A stretch of 24,456 bases of DNA from PZPK01 sp963974595. Its GTDB lineage: Bacteria > Pseudomonadota > Gammaproteobacteria > Pseudomonadales > Oleiphilaceae. Shown here piece after piece: positions 14,782-23,451 of the stretch; position 1 is the first letter of the stretch, and the number at the start of each line of letters is the position of its first letter. A program made the translations under genes and the position numbers. Under the pieces are notes generated by a model, which did no database searches, was not told where the DNA came from, and saw only the letters and a list, made by a program, of their open reading frames with translations. The stretch is taken from contig CAXBDA010000047.1 of NCBI GenBank assembly GCA_963974595.1, forward strand, positions 1-24,456. Reading direction: 5' to 3'.

Positions 14782-16977
14782 ATGTTTAAACGAAAAAAAA
14801 TTACTATTTCTGGCCCAAAACCCAGTGAGTTATACCTTCACCGTAACGAGTCGGGCGTGCCGGTCATTAACGCGAAATCCTTAAAAGATGCGCTTTGGGG
14901 AAGTGGCTATGCACATGCAATTGACCGAAGTACCCAGCTTCTGATGATGCGTATTTTAGGGCAGGGGCGCTTGTGTGAATTGTTAGCAGATACCGATGAG
15001 TCTTTGAAGATAGATCACTTCTTTCGAAAAGCTAACTGGCTGGTCTCTCTTGATGAGGAAGTTGCTAAATTAGACGGGCCTTCTTTAGCGGTTTGCCAAG
15101 CGTATTGCGATGGTGTCAATGCCGGGCTTGGCCGTAAAAAGATAAGTGCTTTGAAATTACTAGGTTATAAGCCTGAACCTTGGCGCATTCAAGATAGTAT
15201 TTTAGTGTCGCGTATGGCAAGTTACTTAACCTTGGCACAATCTCAGGCGGAAGTTGAGCGCTTATTTATTGAACTGGTTCAAGCGGGTTTGGATTCAGAG
15301 AAGCTGGCTGCTTTATTCCCGATTGATGTCGCTAACTTTGATAGGGAGCTGATTGAAAGTATTCAGCTAGGCGAGCGCGTTGTGCCGCAGGAGTTGGTAT
15401 GGAATTTGGCGCTTCCCAGAATGATGGCATCGAATAACTGGGTGATTTCAGGTGATAAAACAGCGTCTGGACAGGCCATTATGGCAAATGACCCTCATCT
15501 TGAGATAAATCGTTTGCCAAACGTGTGGTGTGAACAAAGTTTGAATTGGCCAGAAAATACCGTGAAAGGTATGGGTATGCCGGGCCTGCCAGGGGTGATT
15601 ATTGGTCGTTCTAATGCCTTGGCATGGGGTGTTACCTACACGTTTATGGATACTGTTGATAGTTGGGTCGAAGAATGTAAAGACGGCAAGTTTAAGCGAG
15701 GCCGAAGGTGGATGCCTTTTACCAAGCGAACAGAGCTGATTAAGCGCAAAAAACATCCCAATGAAATGCTTCATTTTTATGAAAATCTGCATGGAGTGCT
15801 TGATGGCGACCCTTTTCAGCCGGGTCGTTATTTAACAACAGGCTGGGTGGCTTCAACTATGGGGGCCGCCTCGCTTATGGCGAGCTTAAAACTGGTGTCT
15901 GCTCAAACAGCAGAAGAGGGTGCGGCATGCCTGGCAAATATGGAGTCTGCGTGGAACTGGGTCTTGGCTGACGAACAAAATAATATTGTTTATCAAATGT
16001 CTGGTTTAATGCCTAAGCGCCATGAGAACTGGAATGGCTTTACACCCATGCCCGGCTGGGAAGCGCAATATGATTGGAAAGGCGTAGTGCCTGCGTCTGA
16101 GCTTCCTTGTTCAGTGAATCCAAAAGAGGGTTTCATTGTGACAGCGAATCAGGATCTGAACCATTTAGGTAAATGTTCACCCATTAATATGCCGATGGGA
16201 GATTATCGGGCCCGGCGCATTAAGCAGTTAATAGACAATAATGATAAACATGATGTGGCGTTTTCCCAAAAAATCCAATTTGATGTCTATTCTATTCAAG
16301 CTGAAGAGTTTTTAGCTATATTATTACCTTTGCTTGAAGGCGTTGGTGAGCAAAGTAGTGCTTATTCGGTATTGCAACGCTGGGATAGGCAGTATGATCA
16401 CGAGTCCATCGGTGCGCCGTTATTTGAGGATTTCTATGCAGCGCTTCGTATGGAAGTGTTTGGTTCGTCGAAGTCTGGGTTTGGCCAAGAAGTGATGCGC
16501 CATCTTAACTCGCAGACGGGGGTGTTTATTGACTTCTATCAAAATTTCGACCGTATATTACTGGATGAAAACTCTGTCTGGTATGAAAAAGATAATAATG
16601 GTCTGCTGAGTCAGTCCGAAGCATTTCTAAATGCATTCAAAGTCGCTAAACATCAATATAAAGCCTTACCTTGGAAGGCGGTTAATTCTATTGTATTTAC
16701 CAATATGTTATTCCAAGGCAAGTTACCCGAGTTTATGGGCTTTGATACCGCGCCTATCCCCATACTCGGCGGAAGAGCAACACCGCATCAAGGGCAATTG
16801 TATTCAAGTGCAGGTCGGCAAACGAGTTTTGGTGCATCCATCAGAATGGTGTCGGACTTGAGTGAAAAAACATTATATACCTGTTTGGCAGGCGGGCCTT
16901 CAGATAATCGCTTTTCACCATGGTATTTATCTGAATTAGAAAATTGGCAAAAAGGGGTTTATAAAAAGCTAGACTAA
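14782..16977 (+). CDS. Penicillin acylase family Ntn hydrolase without an evident signal peptide
   Basis: A 731-residue Ntn-hydrolase precursor (from ATG14782) of the penicillin/acyl-homoserine-lactone acylase family. These cut amide bonds after autocatalytic cleavage into alpha and beta chains. The alpha region carries NESGVPVI (22-29) and ALWGSGYAHAIDR (37-49). The nucleophile serine is S217 in MASNNW, the predicted N-terminus of the beta chain, followed by ANDPHLE. A second conserved motif, WNWVLADEQNNI, places the oxyanion-type asparagine near N392. Most relatives are exported to the periplasm, but this N-terminus (MFKRKKITISGPK) has no hydrophobic segment, nor do the upstream in-frame codons, so it looks cytoplasmic. 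ATG14782 has AAGG only two bases upstream, so the exact start is unsure; an upstream start at TTG14692 would overlap recX. The substrate is unknown. It follows recX and ends at a strong terminator. Confidence 0.9.
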   Translation: MFKRKKITISGPKPSELYLHRNESGVPVINAKSLKDALWGSGYAHAIDRSTQLLMMRILGQGRLCELLADTDESLKIDHFFRKANWLVSLDEEVAKLDGPSLAVCQAYCDGVNAGLGRKKISALKLLGYKPEPWRIQDSILVSRMASYLTLAQSQAEVERLFIELVQAGLDSEKLAALFPIDVANFDRELIESIQLGERVVPQELVWNLALPRMMASNNWVISGDKTASGQAIMANDPHLEINRLPNVWCEQSLNWPENTVKGMGMPGLPGVIIGRSNALAWGVTYTFMDTVDSWVEECKDGKFKRGRRWMPFTKRTELIKRKKHPNEMLHFYENLHGVLDGDPFQPGRYLTTGWVASTMGAASLMASLKLVSAQTAEEGAACLANMESAWNWVLADEQNNIVYQMSGLMPKRHENWNGFTPMPGWEAQYDWKGVVPASELPCSVNPKEGFIVTANQDLNHLGKCSPINMPMGDYRARRIKQLIDNNDKHDVAFSQKIQFDVYSIQAEEFLAILLPLLEGVGEQSSAYSVLQRWDRQYDHESIGAPLFEDFYAALRMEVFGSSKSGFGQEVMRHLNSQTGVFIDFYQNFDRILLDENSVWYEKDNNGLLSQSEAFLNAFKVAKHQYKALPWKAVNSIVFTNMLFQGKLPEFMGFDTAPIPILGGRATPHQGQLYSSAGRQTSFGASIRMVSDLSEKTLYTCLAGGPSDNRFSPWYLSELENWQKGVYKKLD

Positions 16978-16981
16978 TTAT

Positions 16982-17047
16982 CTATCTGACATGAATAAAA
17001 ACGGGAGTAACCGCATTGGTACTCCCTTTTTTATTCATGTCAGATAG
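16982..17047. terminator. Long bidirectional terminator between the acylase gene and plsB
   Basis: A hairpin lies between two convergent stop codons. Outer arms of 20 perfectly paired bases (16982-17001 and 17028-17047) enclose, after one mismatch, an inner stem GGGAGTA (17003-17009) with TACTCCC (17020-17026) and a CC/GG closing pair around loop GCATT. The A and T runs on the flanks give a U-tract in both directions, so it can stop transcription of both genes. The stem is much longer than a typical intrinsic terminator. Confidence 0.9.
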
Positions 17048-17049
17048 TT

Positions 17050-19542
17050 TTAATCGTCAGTCTTCATGCTGGTGACTTGAAGAATAGATTGCCTTAATTC
17101 AGCATCTAGAATAAACCGCGCATCTTCAACAACCTGTTTAACTTCATCACCATAAACTAATTTATTGGCTGAATTTAAGGTCAGAAATTCTTTATCTTGA
17201 AGTTTGCCTATAAAGTTTCTAAAGAGTGTCTTATCAAAAAACTCAGGCGCGTTTAGACCAAAGAGAATCGACATACGTTCAGCCATCAGGGTGCTCTGTT
17301 TTTCTAATTCAGCGGCATCTAATTTGCCAGAGCCATGCTGTATCAAAATAGCGACGACCGTGTAGTAACGTTGAAGGGTTGGGATGATAAAACGAGACAG
17401 AATGGACAAATGCACGAATTGAGTGCTGCCTGCTGTCGGCCTGAAAATATGATCCCCTTTTTGTGTTATTAGCTCATTCTCAATGAGGACGTTTAGCCAG
17501 CCTTCAAAAATATCATCTATTTCTGATCTATCCCATTTTAGGAATAACTCTGAACGAATGTAGGGGTAAACAGAGCGAAAGATGCTGTGCAGACGGGGTT
17601 TTTCCATACTGCTATTTTGGCGCAGTAAACTAGCAATTAACGAGGGTACGGCAAACAAGTGCAAAATATTGTTGCGGTTGTAGGTTAGTGAAACAGCGCC
17701 TCTATCATCCAGGCTGATGATGTCACCCAGTGCCTGTTTTTGTCGGGTGACCAAACGCATATTTTCAGCGTGTTCTATCCAGTCTTCTCCTGAACCTTCA
17801 GCAAAGGTCATAGTATCGCTATAAGGAAAAGATTTGAGAAGCTCCGAAAATGTCGTCATGACCTTGGCCAGTACTTGTGCATCCATCGCATGTTTGTCAG
17901 TGGCTAGTAATGCCAAGGCTGTCATATTGATAGGGTTGAGTGCTGCCGAAGAGTTGATTCTCGTGGTTAGTTCCAGGGCGAGTTTATTGACGAGGTTATT
18001 TAACCAGTCGGGTTTAGTTTCTGTATTGTCGGTATCTTTTTTCCAATCAGGCTGGTGCGTGTTTAAAAATGATTCAAGGTAAATGGGGTCGCCAAAGTTA
18101 ACGGATACTTTACCAAATGAGCGACGAAGATTTTTTAAGGATTTGAATAAACCAAAAACGGATTCTTTCTTTTTCTCTTTGCCTCTTAATTCACCCTGAT
18201 AAGAGCTGCCTTCGAGTACCTTTTCATAACCGAAATATACCGGGATAAAGGCGATGGGCTTTTGTTGGTCACGTAAGTAGCTACTGACCGTCATGGCAAG
18301 CATGCCAGCTCTCGGGTTTAGGGTGCGCCCGGTTCTACTTCTGCCGCCTTCGATGAAATATTCAACTGAATAACCGCGTTTGAAAATTGTATGTATGTAC
18401 TCAGAAAATACCGTGGCGTATAACTGGTTGCCTTTAAAGCTCCTTCGCATAAAAAATGCACCGCCACGGCGTAGGATCGGGCCGACAATGGGCAGGTTCA
18501 GGTTTATACCAGCCGCAATGTGCGGCACCATAATGCCTTCTCCAAATAGCATGGATGAAAGTAATAAATAATCAACATGGCTGCGGTGACAGGGCGCGTA
18601 AACAACGGCATGATCTTTGGTTACCTCCCGAACGGTATTCAGATTATTGCGGGCAATACCGTTATAAATTTTATGCCAAAGCTTATTCAGTATGCGTTCT
18701 AAAAAATGGATGGTGGATATTTGCAGGTTGGAGGCTATTTCATCAGCGTATTTACGTGCTAACTGGGTTGCTTTGGTGCTGCTGATGCCGGACTCATTGG
18801 CATGAAGTTGAATGCTGTTTTTAACCTCGGTGCTATTGATAATGCCTTGAACCAGATTTTGCCTGTGAGATAAGTTGGGGCCTAAAACGGTTTGTCTGAC
18901 GCGTCTATAATGCACGCGAAGTATTCGCGCAGTCTTACGTGCACCGCGTTCTGTATCGTGTTTACTTTCTTGGTATATATGTTGAACGGATAAGGCTTGA
19001 TTAAATTGAAGCAGGGTACGACGGCCATGCAGAAGAATAATAAATAGCTGCTTTAGTGGGCCGGAGACTGACCAGCCCTCACTGAGTAATAGCTTTAACC
19101 AAGACTTTTCTTTTTCGGGAGAGCGACCCCAAAATAATGATACGGGAACAAGTTGTACGTCGAGACTGGTTTCTGTGTCTTCGCCTGTTTGTTCAGCGAC
19201 ATCGTAAAAGATTTGTTTTAGTCGGCCTGACACTGTCGGTGTTTGTCTTTTCTTTAAAAAATTTCCCTGAGGCTCGTATAAAAAGAAAACAGAGCGTTTA
19301 ATCTTGCGTTCACCAATCTTTAAAGGGGATTGAGATGAAGCCAAGGCAGAGTTAAGGCAGGCTTGCTCTAGTACTAACCTTGCTGATAAAGAGCTGTACT
19401 GGAGAACATAACAAACTGGTTTGTTTGGCTCGAGCTGAAGATTTTCCTGTTCAGCTCCCTTTACTTCGGTTTTTACCCATAGAAAGAGCATTTTTCGTAG
19501 TAGGGTAAATAAAAGTGAACTGAGCTTGAAGTAATTGCGCAT
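17050..19542 (-). CDS. plsB: Glycerol-3-phosphate 1-O-acyltransferase
   Basis: This enzyme transfers a fatty acyl chain from acyl-ACP or acyl-CoA to the sn-1 position of glycerol 3-phosphate, the first step of phospholipid synthesis, at the inner membrane. The 830-residue protein has the length of gammaproteobacterial PlsB, much longer than PlsY or PlsC. The four acyltransferase blocks are in order: HRSHVDY with the HX4D pair H319/D324, GGAFFMRRSFK (360-370, glycerophosphate binding), EGGRSRTGR (398-406) and IPVYFGYE (433-440). Hydrophobic patches are short, fitting a peripheral membrane enzyme. It is transcribed away from the ABC transporter genes and ends at the shared convergent terminator. 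ATG19542 has an AGGA about 12 bases upstream, a weak site, but no better start is nearby. A minus-strand promoter candidate lies at 19613-19585. Confidence 0.96.
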   Translation of the reverse strand: MRNYFKLSSLLFTLLRKMLFLWVKTEVKGAEQENLQLEPNKPVCYVLQYSSLSARLVLEQACLNSALASSQSPLKIGERKIKRSVFFLYEPQGNFLKKRQTPTVSGRLKQIFYDVAEQTGEDTETSLDVQLVPVSLFWGRSPEKEKSWLKLLLSEGWSVSGPLKQLFIILLHGRRTLLQFNQALSVQHIYQESKHDTERGARKTARILRVHYRRVRQTVLGPNLSHRQNLVQGIINSTEVKNSIQLHANESGISSTKATQLARKYADEIASNLQISTIHFLERILNKLWHKIYNGIARNNLNTVREVTKDHAVVYAPCHRSHVDYLLLSSMLFGEGIMVPHIAAGINLNLPIVGPILRRGGAFFMRRSFKGNQLYATVFSEYIHTIFKRGYSVEYFIEGGRSRTGRTLNPRAGMLAMTVSSYLRDQQKPIAFIPVYFGYEKVLEGSSYQGELRGKEKKKESVFGLFKSLKNLRRSFGKVSVNFGDPIYLESFLNTHQPDWKKDTDNTETKPDWLNNLVNKLALELTTRINSSAALNPINMTALALLATDKHAMDAQVLAKVMTTFSELLKSFPYSDTMTFAEGSGEDWIEHAENMRLVTRQKQALGDIISLDDRGAVSLTYNRNNILHLFAVPSLIASLLRQNSSMEKPRLHSIFRSVYPYIRSELFLKWDRSEIDDIFEGWLNVLIENELITQKGDHIFRPTAGSTQFVHLSILSRFIIPTLQRYYTVVAILIQHGSGKLDAAELEKQSTLMAERMSILFGLNAPEFFDKTLFRNFIGKLQDKEFLTLNSANKLVYGDEVKQVVEDARFILDAELRQSILQVTSMKTDD

Positions 19543-19584
19543 AGAATAGTCTGATCCTAAAGGCCTGAATGTTAATTGGGGGCT

Positions 19585-19613
19585 AGTTTAAAGCCAATAT
19601 CCTTGCATGGCAA
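19585..19613 (-). promoter_or_regulatory. Candidate sigma70 promoter for plsB
   Basis: On the minus strand TTGCCA (19613-19608) is followed after 17 bases by TAAACT (19590-19585), which would start transcription about 35 bases before ATG19542. The -10 is only a partial match. Confidence 0.35.
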
Positions 19614-19677
19614 AAGCCGTATATTCTTAAAAGGCCATTCATTAAGAAAGTTATACCAAAATGTAAATTAAAAAGAC

Positions 19678-19706
19678 TTGAAATGGATCGGGGCGGCCTC
19701 TATATT
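19678..19706 (+). promoter_or_regulatory. Candidate sigma70 promoter for the Gld-type ABC operon
   Basis: TTGAAA (19678-19683) and TATATT (19701-19706) are 17 bases apart, a good sigma70 match. It would give a leader of about 90 bases before ATG19803. Confidence 0.55.
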
Positions 19707-19802
19707 TCATCGCTGTTTATCAGTCAAGTTAAGCTTTGCTGAGCGTATTATCAACCAGCAATTTCTGCTTTCTTATTTATCAGAAGAATAATCGAGTTAA
19801 CC

Positions 19803-20759
19803 ATGATTCAGATATCTAACTTATCCAAATATTTTGACGATTTTTGCGCTGTCGATAATGTCAGTTTTACCATACAACCGGGTGAGGTCTTAGGGTTTCT
19901 AGGTCCTAATGGTGCTGGTAAATCTACAACGATGAAAATTATTACCGGTTTTTTAGCACCCAGCAGCGGAGATGTCTCTGTGCTTGGTCATAATGTGCTT
20001 AAAGACCCCATTTCCGCACAACTTGAAATCGGTTATCTACCCGAAGGTGCGCCCGCTTATGCTGATATGACAGTGAGCGATGCATTAACGTTTATCGCAC
20101 AAGTCAGAGGTTTTTCGGGTGATGAACTAAAACGTCGAATACAAAATGTCGTGGAAAAGGTTGAGCTGCAGTCAGTGCTTGGCCGCAGAGTTGAAAACCT
20201 ATCTAAAGGCTATTGTCGTCGTTTGGGCATTGCTCAAGCCTTGATTCATGACCCAAAGGTATTAATTCTTGATGAACCAACAGATGGTCTTGACCCTAAT
20301 CAGAAACATCAGGTTCGAGAACTGATTCGTAACTTATCAAAAGAAAAAACAGTCATTATATCTACACATATTCTAGAAGAAGTGAGTGCTGTGTGTACTC
20401 GAGCCATGATTTTATCGGCGGGTAAAGTTGTATTTGATGGAACGCCTGATGACTTGGCTGCTAAATCTGACTTGCATAATGCGGTTCGTATCCGATTACA
20501 GTCTTCTTCGCAAGCTATTTTGACCGAGCTTGAGTCCTTAAATGAGGTTCAAAAAGTAAGCCAGGATGACGCTGGCATGATTACTGTATTTCCCATTAAT
20601 GGAAAAGCAATTTTATCGGCCGTCAACACTGTGCTGCATAAGTACAATAGCTTGGTTGAAGAATTACATGTAGAAAGTGGTCAGTTGGATGATGTGTTCC
20701 GCAAGGTGACATTAAACAATAATCAAGCAAGGCCCGTTAAACAGGAGCAAAGTGCGTGA
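19803..20759 (+). CDS. ABC transporter ATP-binding protein, GldA-like
   Basis: A nucleotide-binding subunit of an ABC-2 type transporter, 318 residues. Walker A is GPNGAGKST (34-42), the signature is LSKGYCRRLG (133-142; the LSKGY variant instead of LSGGQ is usual in the GldA/NosF-like group), Walker B is VLILDEPTDGLDP (153-165), and the switch histidine is H189 in STHILEE. A C-terminal domain of about 95 residues follows, as in drug-exporter-like ATPases. Its closest class is GldA, the ATPase of the Gld gliding-motility ABC complex first described in Bacteroidetes, though homologues occur widely in bacteria with no gliding. The stop overlaps the permease start by four bases (GTGA). Substrate unknown; gliding should not be inferred from the name. 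Confidence 0.93.
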   Translation: MIQISNLSKYFDDFCAVDNVSFTIQPGEVLGFLGPNGAGKSTTMKIITGFLAPSSGDVSVLGHNVLKDPISAQLEIGYLPEGAPAYADMTVSDALTFIAQVRGFSGDELKRRIQNVVEKVELQSVLGRRVENLSKGYCRRLGIAQALIHDPKVLILDEPTDGLDPNQKHQVRELIRNLSKEKTVIISTHILEEVSAVCTRAMILSAGKVVFDGTPDDLAAKSDLHNAVRIRLQSSSQAILTELESLNEVQKVSQDDAGMITVFPINGKAILSAVNTVLHKYNSLVEELHVESGQLDDVFRKVTLNNNQARPVKQEQSA

Positions 20760-21490
20760 GCCCTATCAATATTATTCTAAAGCGCGAGTTGTCGGCTTAT
20801 TTTGCGACACCGGTGGCGTACATTTTTATCGTTATCTTCCTTATGCTATCTGGCGTATTTACATTTTATCTTGGCCGCTTCTTTGAACAGGGCCAAGCAA
20901 GTTTAGTGTCCTTCTTTAATTTTATTCCTTGGTTATATCTGGTTCTAGTACCTGCTGTTTCCATGCGTCTTTGGTCGGAAGAACGAAGAAGCGGCACCAT
21001 CGAGCTGCTTATGACGCTTCCTATTACGACTTCACAAATTGTCATCGGAAAGTTTCTCGCAGCTTGGTTGTTTGTTGGTTTGGCTTTGTTGCTCACCTTT
21101 CCACTGTGGTTAACTGTTAACTATTTAGGTGAGCCAGATAATGGCGTCATCCTAGCGGGTTACCTCGGTGCCTGGTTTATGGCCGGTGGTTTTTTATCGA
21201 TAGGTTCTTGTTTATCGGCAGCCACAAAAAACCAGATTATTGCGTTTATCATGACATTAGTGGTTTGCTTTTTAATGATTGTAAGCGGCTTTCCGATTGT
21301 CCAGGATGTCTTTTCTAATTGGGCGCCTCTCTGGGTGGTTGATGGCTTCGCAACCTTAAGTTTTTTAGCGCATTTTGAAGCAATTTCAAGAGGCGTTATT
21401 GACTTGAGAGATGTGATTTATTTTCTAGTACTCATCGCGGCTTGGTTGTATGCCACAGTGCTTGTTGTCGATATGAAGAAAGCGGATTAA
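20756..21490 (+). CDS. ABC-2 type transporter permease, GldF-like
   Basis: A 244-residue integral membrane protein with six predicted helices at about 17-40, 52-70, 98-120, 130-152, 162-182 and 218-238. The cytoplasmic segment EERRSGTIELLMTLPIT (75-91) is the typical coupling region of ABC-2 permeases of the GldF/NosY kind. It pairs with the ATPase encoded directly upstream; the start GTG20756 overlaps the ATPase stop, and AGGAG at 20743-20747 gives an eight-base spacing. It forms the membrane channel of the complex, with the GldG-like protein 12 bases downstream as the third part. Substrate not evident. Confidence 0.9.
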   Translation: MSPINIILKRELSAYFATPVAYIFIVIFLMLSGVFTFYLGRFFEQGQASLVSFFNFIPWLYLVLVPAVSMRLWSEERRSGTIELLMTLPITTSQIVIGKFLAAWLFVGLALLLTFPLWLTVNYLGEPDNGVILAGYLGAWFMAGGFLSIGSCLSAATKNQIIAFIMTLVVCFLMIVSGFPIVQDVFSNWAPLWVVDGFATLSFLAHFEAISRGVIDLRDVIYFLVLIAAWLYATVLVVDMKKAD

Positions 21491-21502
21491 GGAATAGCCA
21501 TT

Positions 21503-23443
21503 ATGAAATTAACTGCATCCCCAAAATTACTAGTCGGCATTTTTGTGCTGATGTTCTTTATCATTTTAGTGAGTTCCAAGTTTTTATCCGGAGCGCGATT
21601 AGATTTAAGTGAGAATGGTTTATATAGCCTGTCTGAAGGCACAGAGCGTATTCTTCAGTCTATTGAACAGCCCGTAACATTAACGTTATTCTTTTCAGAT
21701 AAAGCCTCTTCTCAACTGCCGGCATTGCGAACCTATGCGCAACGTGTCGAAGAGCTTATTGAAGAATATGTGAACTTGTCTGATGGTAAACTTCTCTTCG
21801 AGAAAGTGGATCCAGAACCATTCTCTGAAGCTGAAGATGAAGCTGCTCTAGCAGGCCTTCAAGGAGTTCCTTTCGGTACACGAGGAGATGTTGTCTATTT
21901 TGGTCTGCGTATCAAGAATGATAGCGGTGTTGAAGAGGTCATTCCTTTTATGCAGCCTGATAAAGAAGCGTATTTGGAATATGAGCTGACTAAGTTGATA
22001 TCATCTCTATCTAAAACGAGTTTACCTAAAGTAGGTGTTTATAGCGGCCTTGATATTCAGGGTGGCTTTGATTATATGACGCGCCAGTCAACGCCAGCAT
22101 GGACGATTCTCGATTACATTCAGCAAGGTTTTCAAATTGAATGGATTGATGATAATGCGACTGAAATAACAGGCGTTGATGTTTTATTGTTGATTGCACC
22201 GCAGAATTTGTCTGAAAAATTGAGGTTTGCTATCGACCAATTTGTGATCAGCGGCGGAAGAACGATTGTCTTCCTGGACCCGTATGCAGAGACTATAGCG
22301 AATCAGGGTGGCATGCCTACCGTTCAGCGTTTTGATTTATCAGGTCTGCTTCCTAATTGGGGTGTGAAATTACGTGAAGATGTATTTGTGACAGATTTTG
22401 CAAACTCAATGGTGGTGGGTGTCGGGCAATCGCGTAATCCTGTTCGACACATTGGTTTGCTCAGCATGAACCCTCAAGAGTCTGTAAGTGAAGCTGGAGC
22501 AGATATCATTATTCACGGTTTAGAGAGTGTTAATTGGTCTTCTGCGGGTATTTTAGATGTAGTTGAGGGAGCTGACGTTGAGGTTTTACCTTTGATATTG
22601 ACCAGTGACCAGGCTCAGCCTCGTGAAGCTGCATTGTTAACGCAGTTAGCAGACCCACAAACCTTAATGGATGATTTTGCGCCGACTGGTGAGCGTTATA
22701 CCCTAGCGGCAAAAATAAGTGGTAAAGCAAAAACAGCTTTTCCAGAGGGTATCCGTTTTACAGAGAAGTCTGAAACGAAAATGGATAAAGGAGAAACGGA
22801 TGGTTCTGAGAATAGCGAGAGCGCAGAGAATACTTCTGACGAAGAGCCTGCTTTAGAGGAAGGCAAAGAGATTGTCTTGGCCGCAAAGCATTTAGAAACA
22901 GATGCATTACGTTTATTGGTTGTGACGGATACAGATATTCTGAGTGATCGCTTGTGGGTCCAGGTTCAGAGTTTCTTTGGTCAGCAGATTGTGTCGCCTT
23001 GGGCTGATAATGGCAGTCTTTTGGTGAATGCCATTGAAAACTTTTCAGGTCATCCTGATTTGATCGAAATCCGAAGCCAAGGCCGGTTTAATCGTCCTTT
23101 CGAAAAAGTTGAAGCCTTACGTTTAGATGCTGAAGCTCGTTTTCTGGAGCAGCAGAAGCGTTTAGAAGAAGAGCTGGATGCCACTGAGAGTAAGCTCGTT
23201 CAGCTTGAACAGTTACGTGGAGAAGGTGAGGGGGCGATGTTCAGTGATGAACAGGCGGCGGAGCTTGAGAAATTTCAGACAGAAAAACTCAAAATACGTA
23301 AGCAGCTCAGAGATGTTCAACATCAGTTGGATCAGGATATTGAGTCTTTAGGAACACGTTTGAAACTCATTAACATTTTCCTTGTTCCGGCTTTAATTTT
23401 CTTGTGGGTGTTGATTGCAGCCATGCGAAGACGTTTTGCTTAG
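21503..23443 (+). CDS. GldG-like ABC transporter auxiliary membrane protein
   Basis: A 646-residue protein with one N-terminal membrane helix (about 9-28), then the family signature RLDLSENGLYSLSEGTERIL, a large extracytoplasmic domain of about 550 residues, and a C-terminal membrane helix (about 621-640) ending in RRRFA. This matches the GldG/'uncharacterised ABC-type transport auxiliary component' family, in which the big soluble domain faces the periplasm. An acidic low-complexity stretch lies at about 420-445, and a coiled coil rich in Glu, Gln and Leu at about 545-620 just before the last helix. The ribosome-binding site AAGGA (21489-21493) overlaps the permease stop. Related clusters often have a DUF4340 gene next; here murI follows instead. 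Substrate and role are unknown; this is a structural partner of the two upstream subunits by context. Confidence 0.88.
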   Translation: MKLTASPKLLVGIFVLMFFIILVSSKFLSGARLDLSENGLYSLSEGTERILQSIEQPVTLTLFFSDKASSQLPALRTYAQRVEELIEEYVNLSDGKLLFEKVDPEPFSEAEDEAALAGLQGVPFGTRGDVVYFGLRIKNDSGVEEVIPFMQPDKEAYLEYELTKLISSLSKTSLPKVGVYSGLDIQGGFDYMTRQSTPAWTILDYIQQGFQIEWIDDNATEITGVDVLLLIAPQNLSEKLRFAIDQFVISGGRTIVFLDPYAETIANQGGMPTVQRFDLSGLLPNWGVKLREDVFVTDFANSMVVGVGQSRNPVRHIGLLSMNPQESVSEAGADIIIHGLESVNWSSAGILDVVEGADVEVLPLILTSDQAQPREAALLTQLADPQTLMDDFAPTGERYTLAAKISGKAKTAFPEGIRFTEKSETKMDKGETDGSENSESAENTSDEEPALEEGKEIVLAAKHLETDALRLLVVTDTDILSDRLWVQVQSFFGQQIVSPWADNGSLLVNAIENFSGHPDLIEIRSQGRFNRPFEKVEALRLDAEARFLEQQKRLEEELDATESKLVQLEQLRGEGEGAMFSDEQAAELEKFQTEKLKIRKQLRDVQHQLDQDIESLGTRLKLINIFLVPALIFLWVLIAAMRRRFA

Positions 23444-23444
23444 G
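23442..23444 (+). promoter_or_regulatory. Ribosome-binding site of murI overlapping the upstream stop codon
   Basis: AGG at 23442-23444 is part of the TAG stop of the GldG-like gene and lies seven bases before TTG23452, which supports a coupled TTG start for murI. Confidence 0.45.
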
Positions 23445-23451
23445 CACGCCT

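Noticed and set aside
15448..15792. A 114-codon minus-strand frame within the acylase gene
   Set aside because: It lies opposite the catalytic serine region of a well-supported gene and shows no protein-like motifs; treated as a shadow frame.
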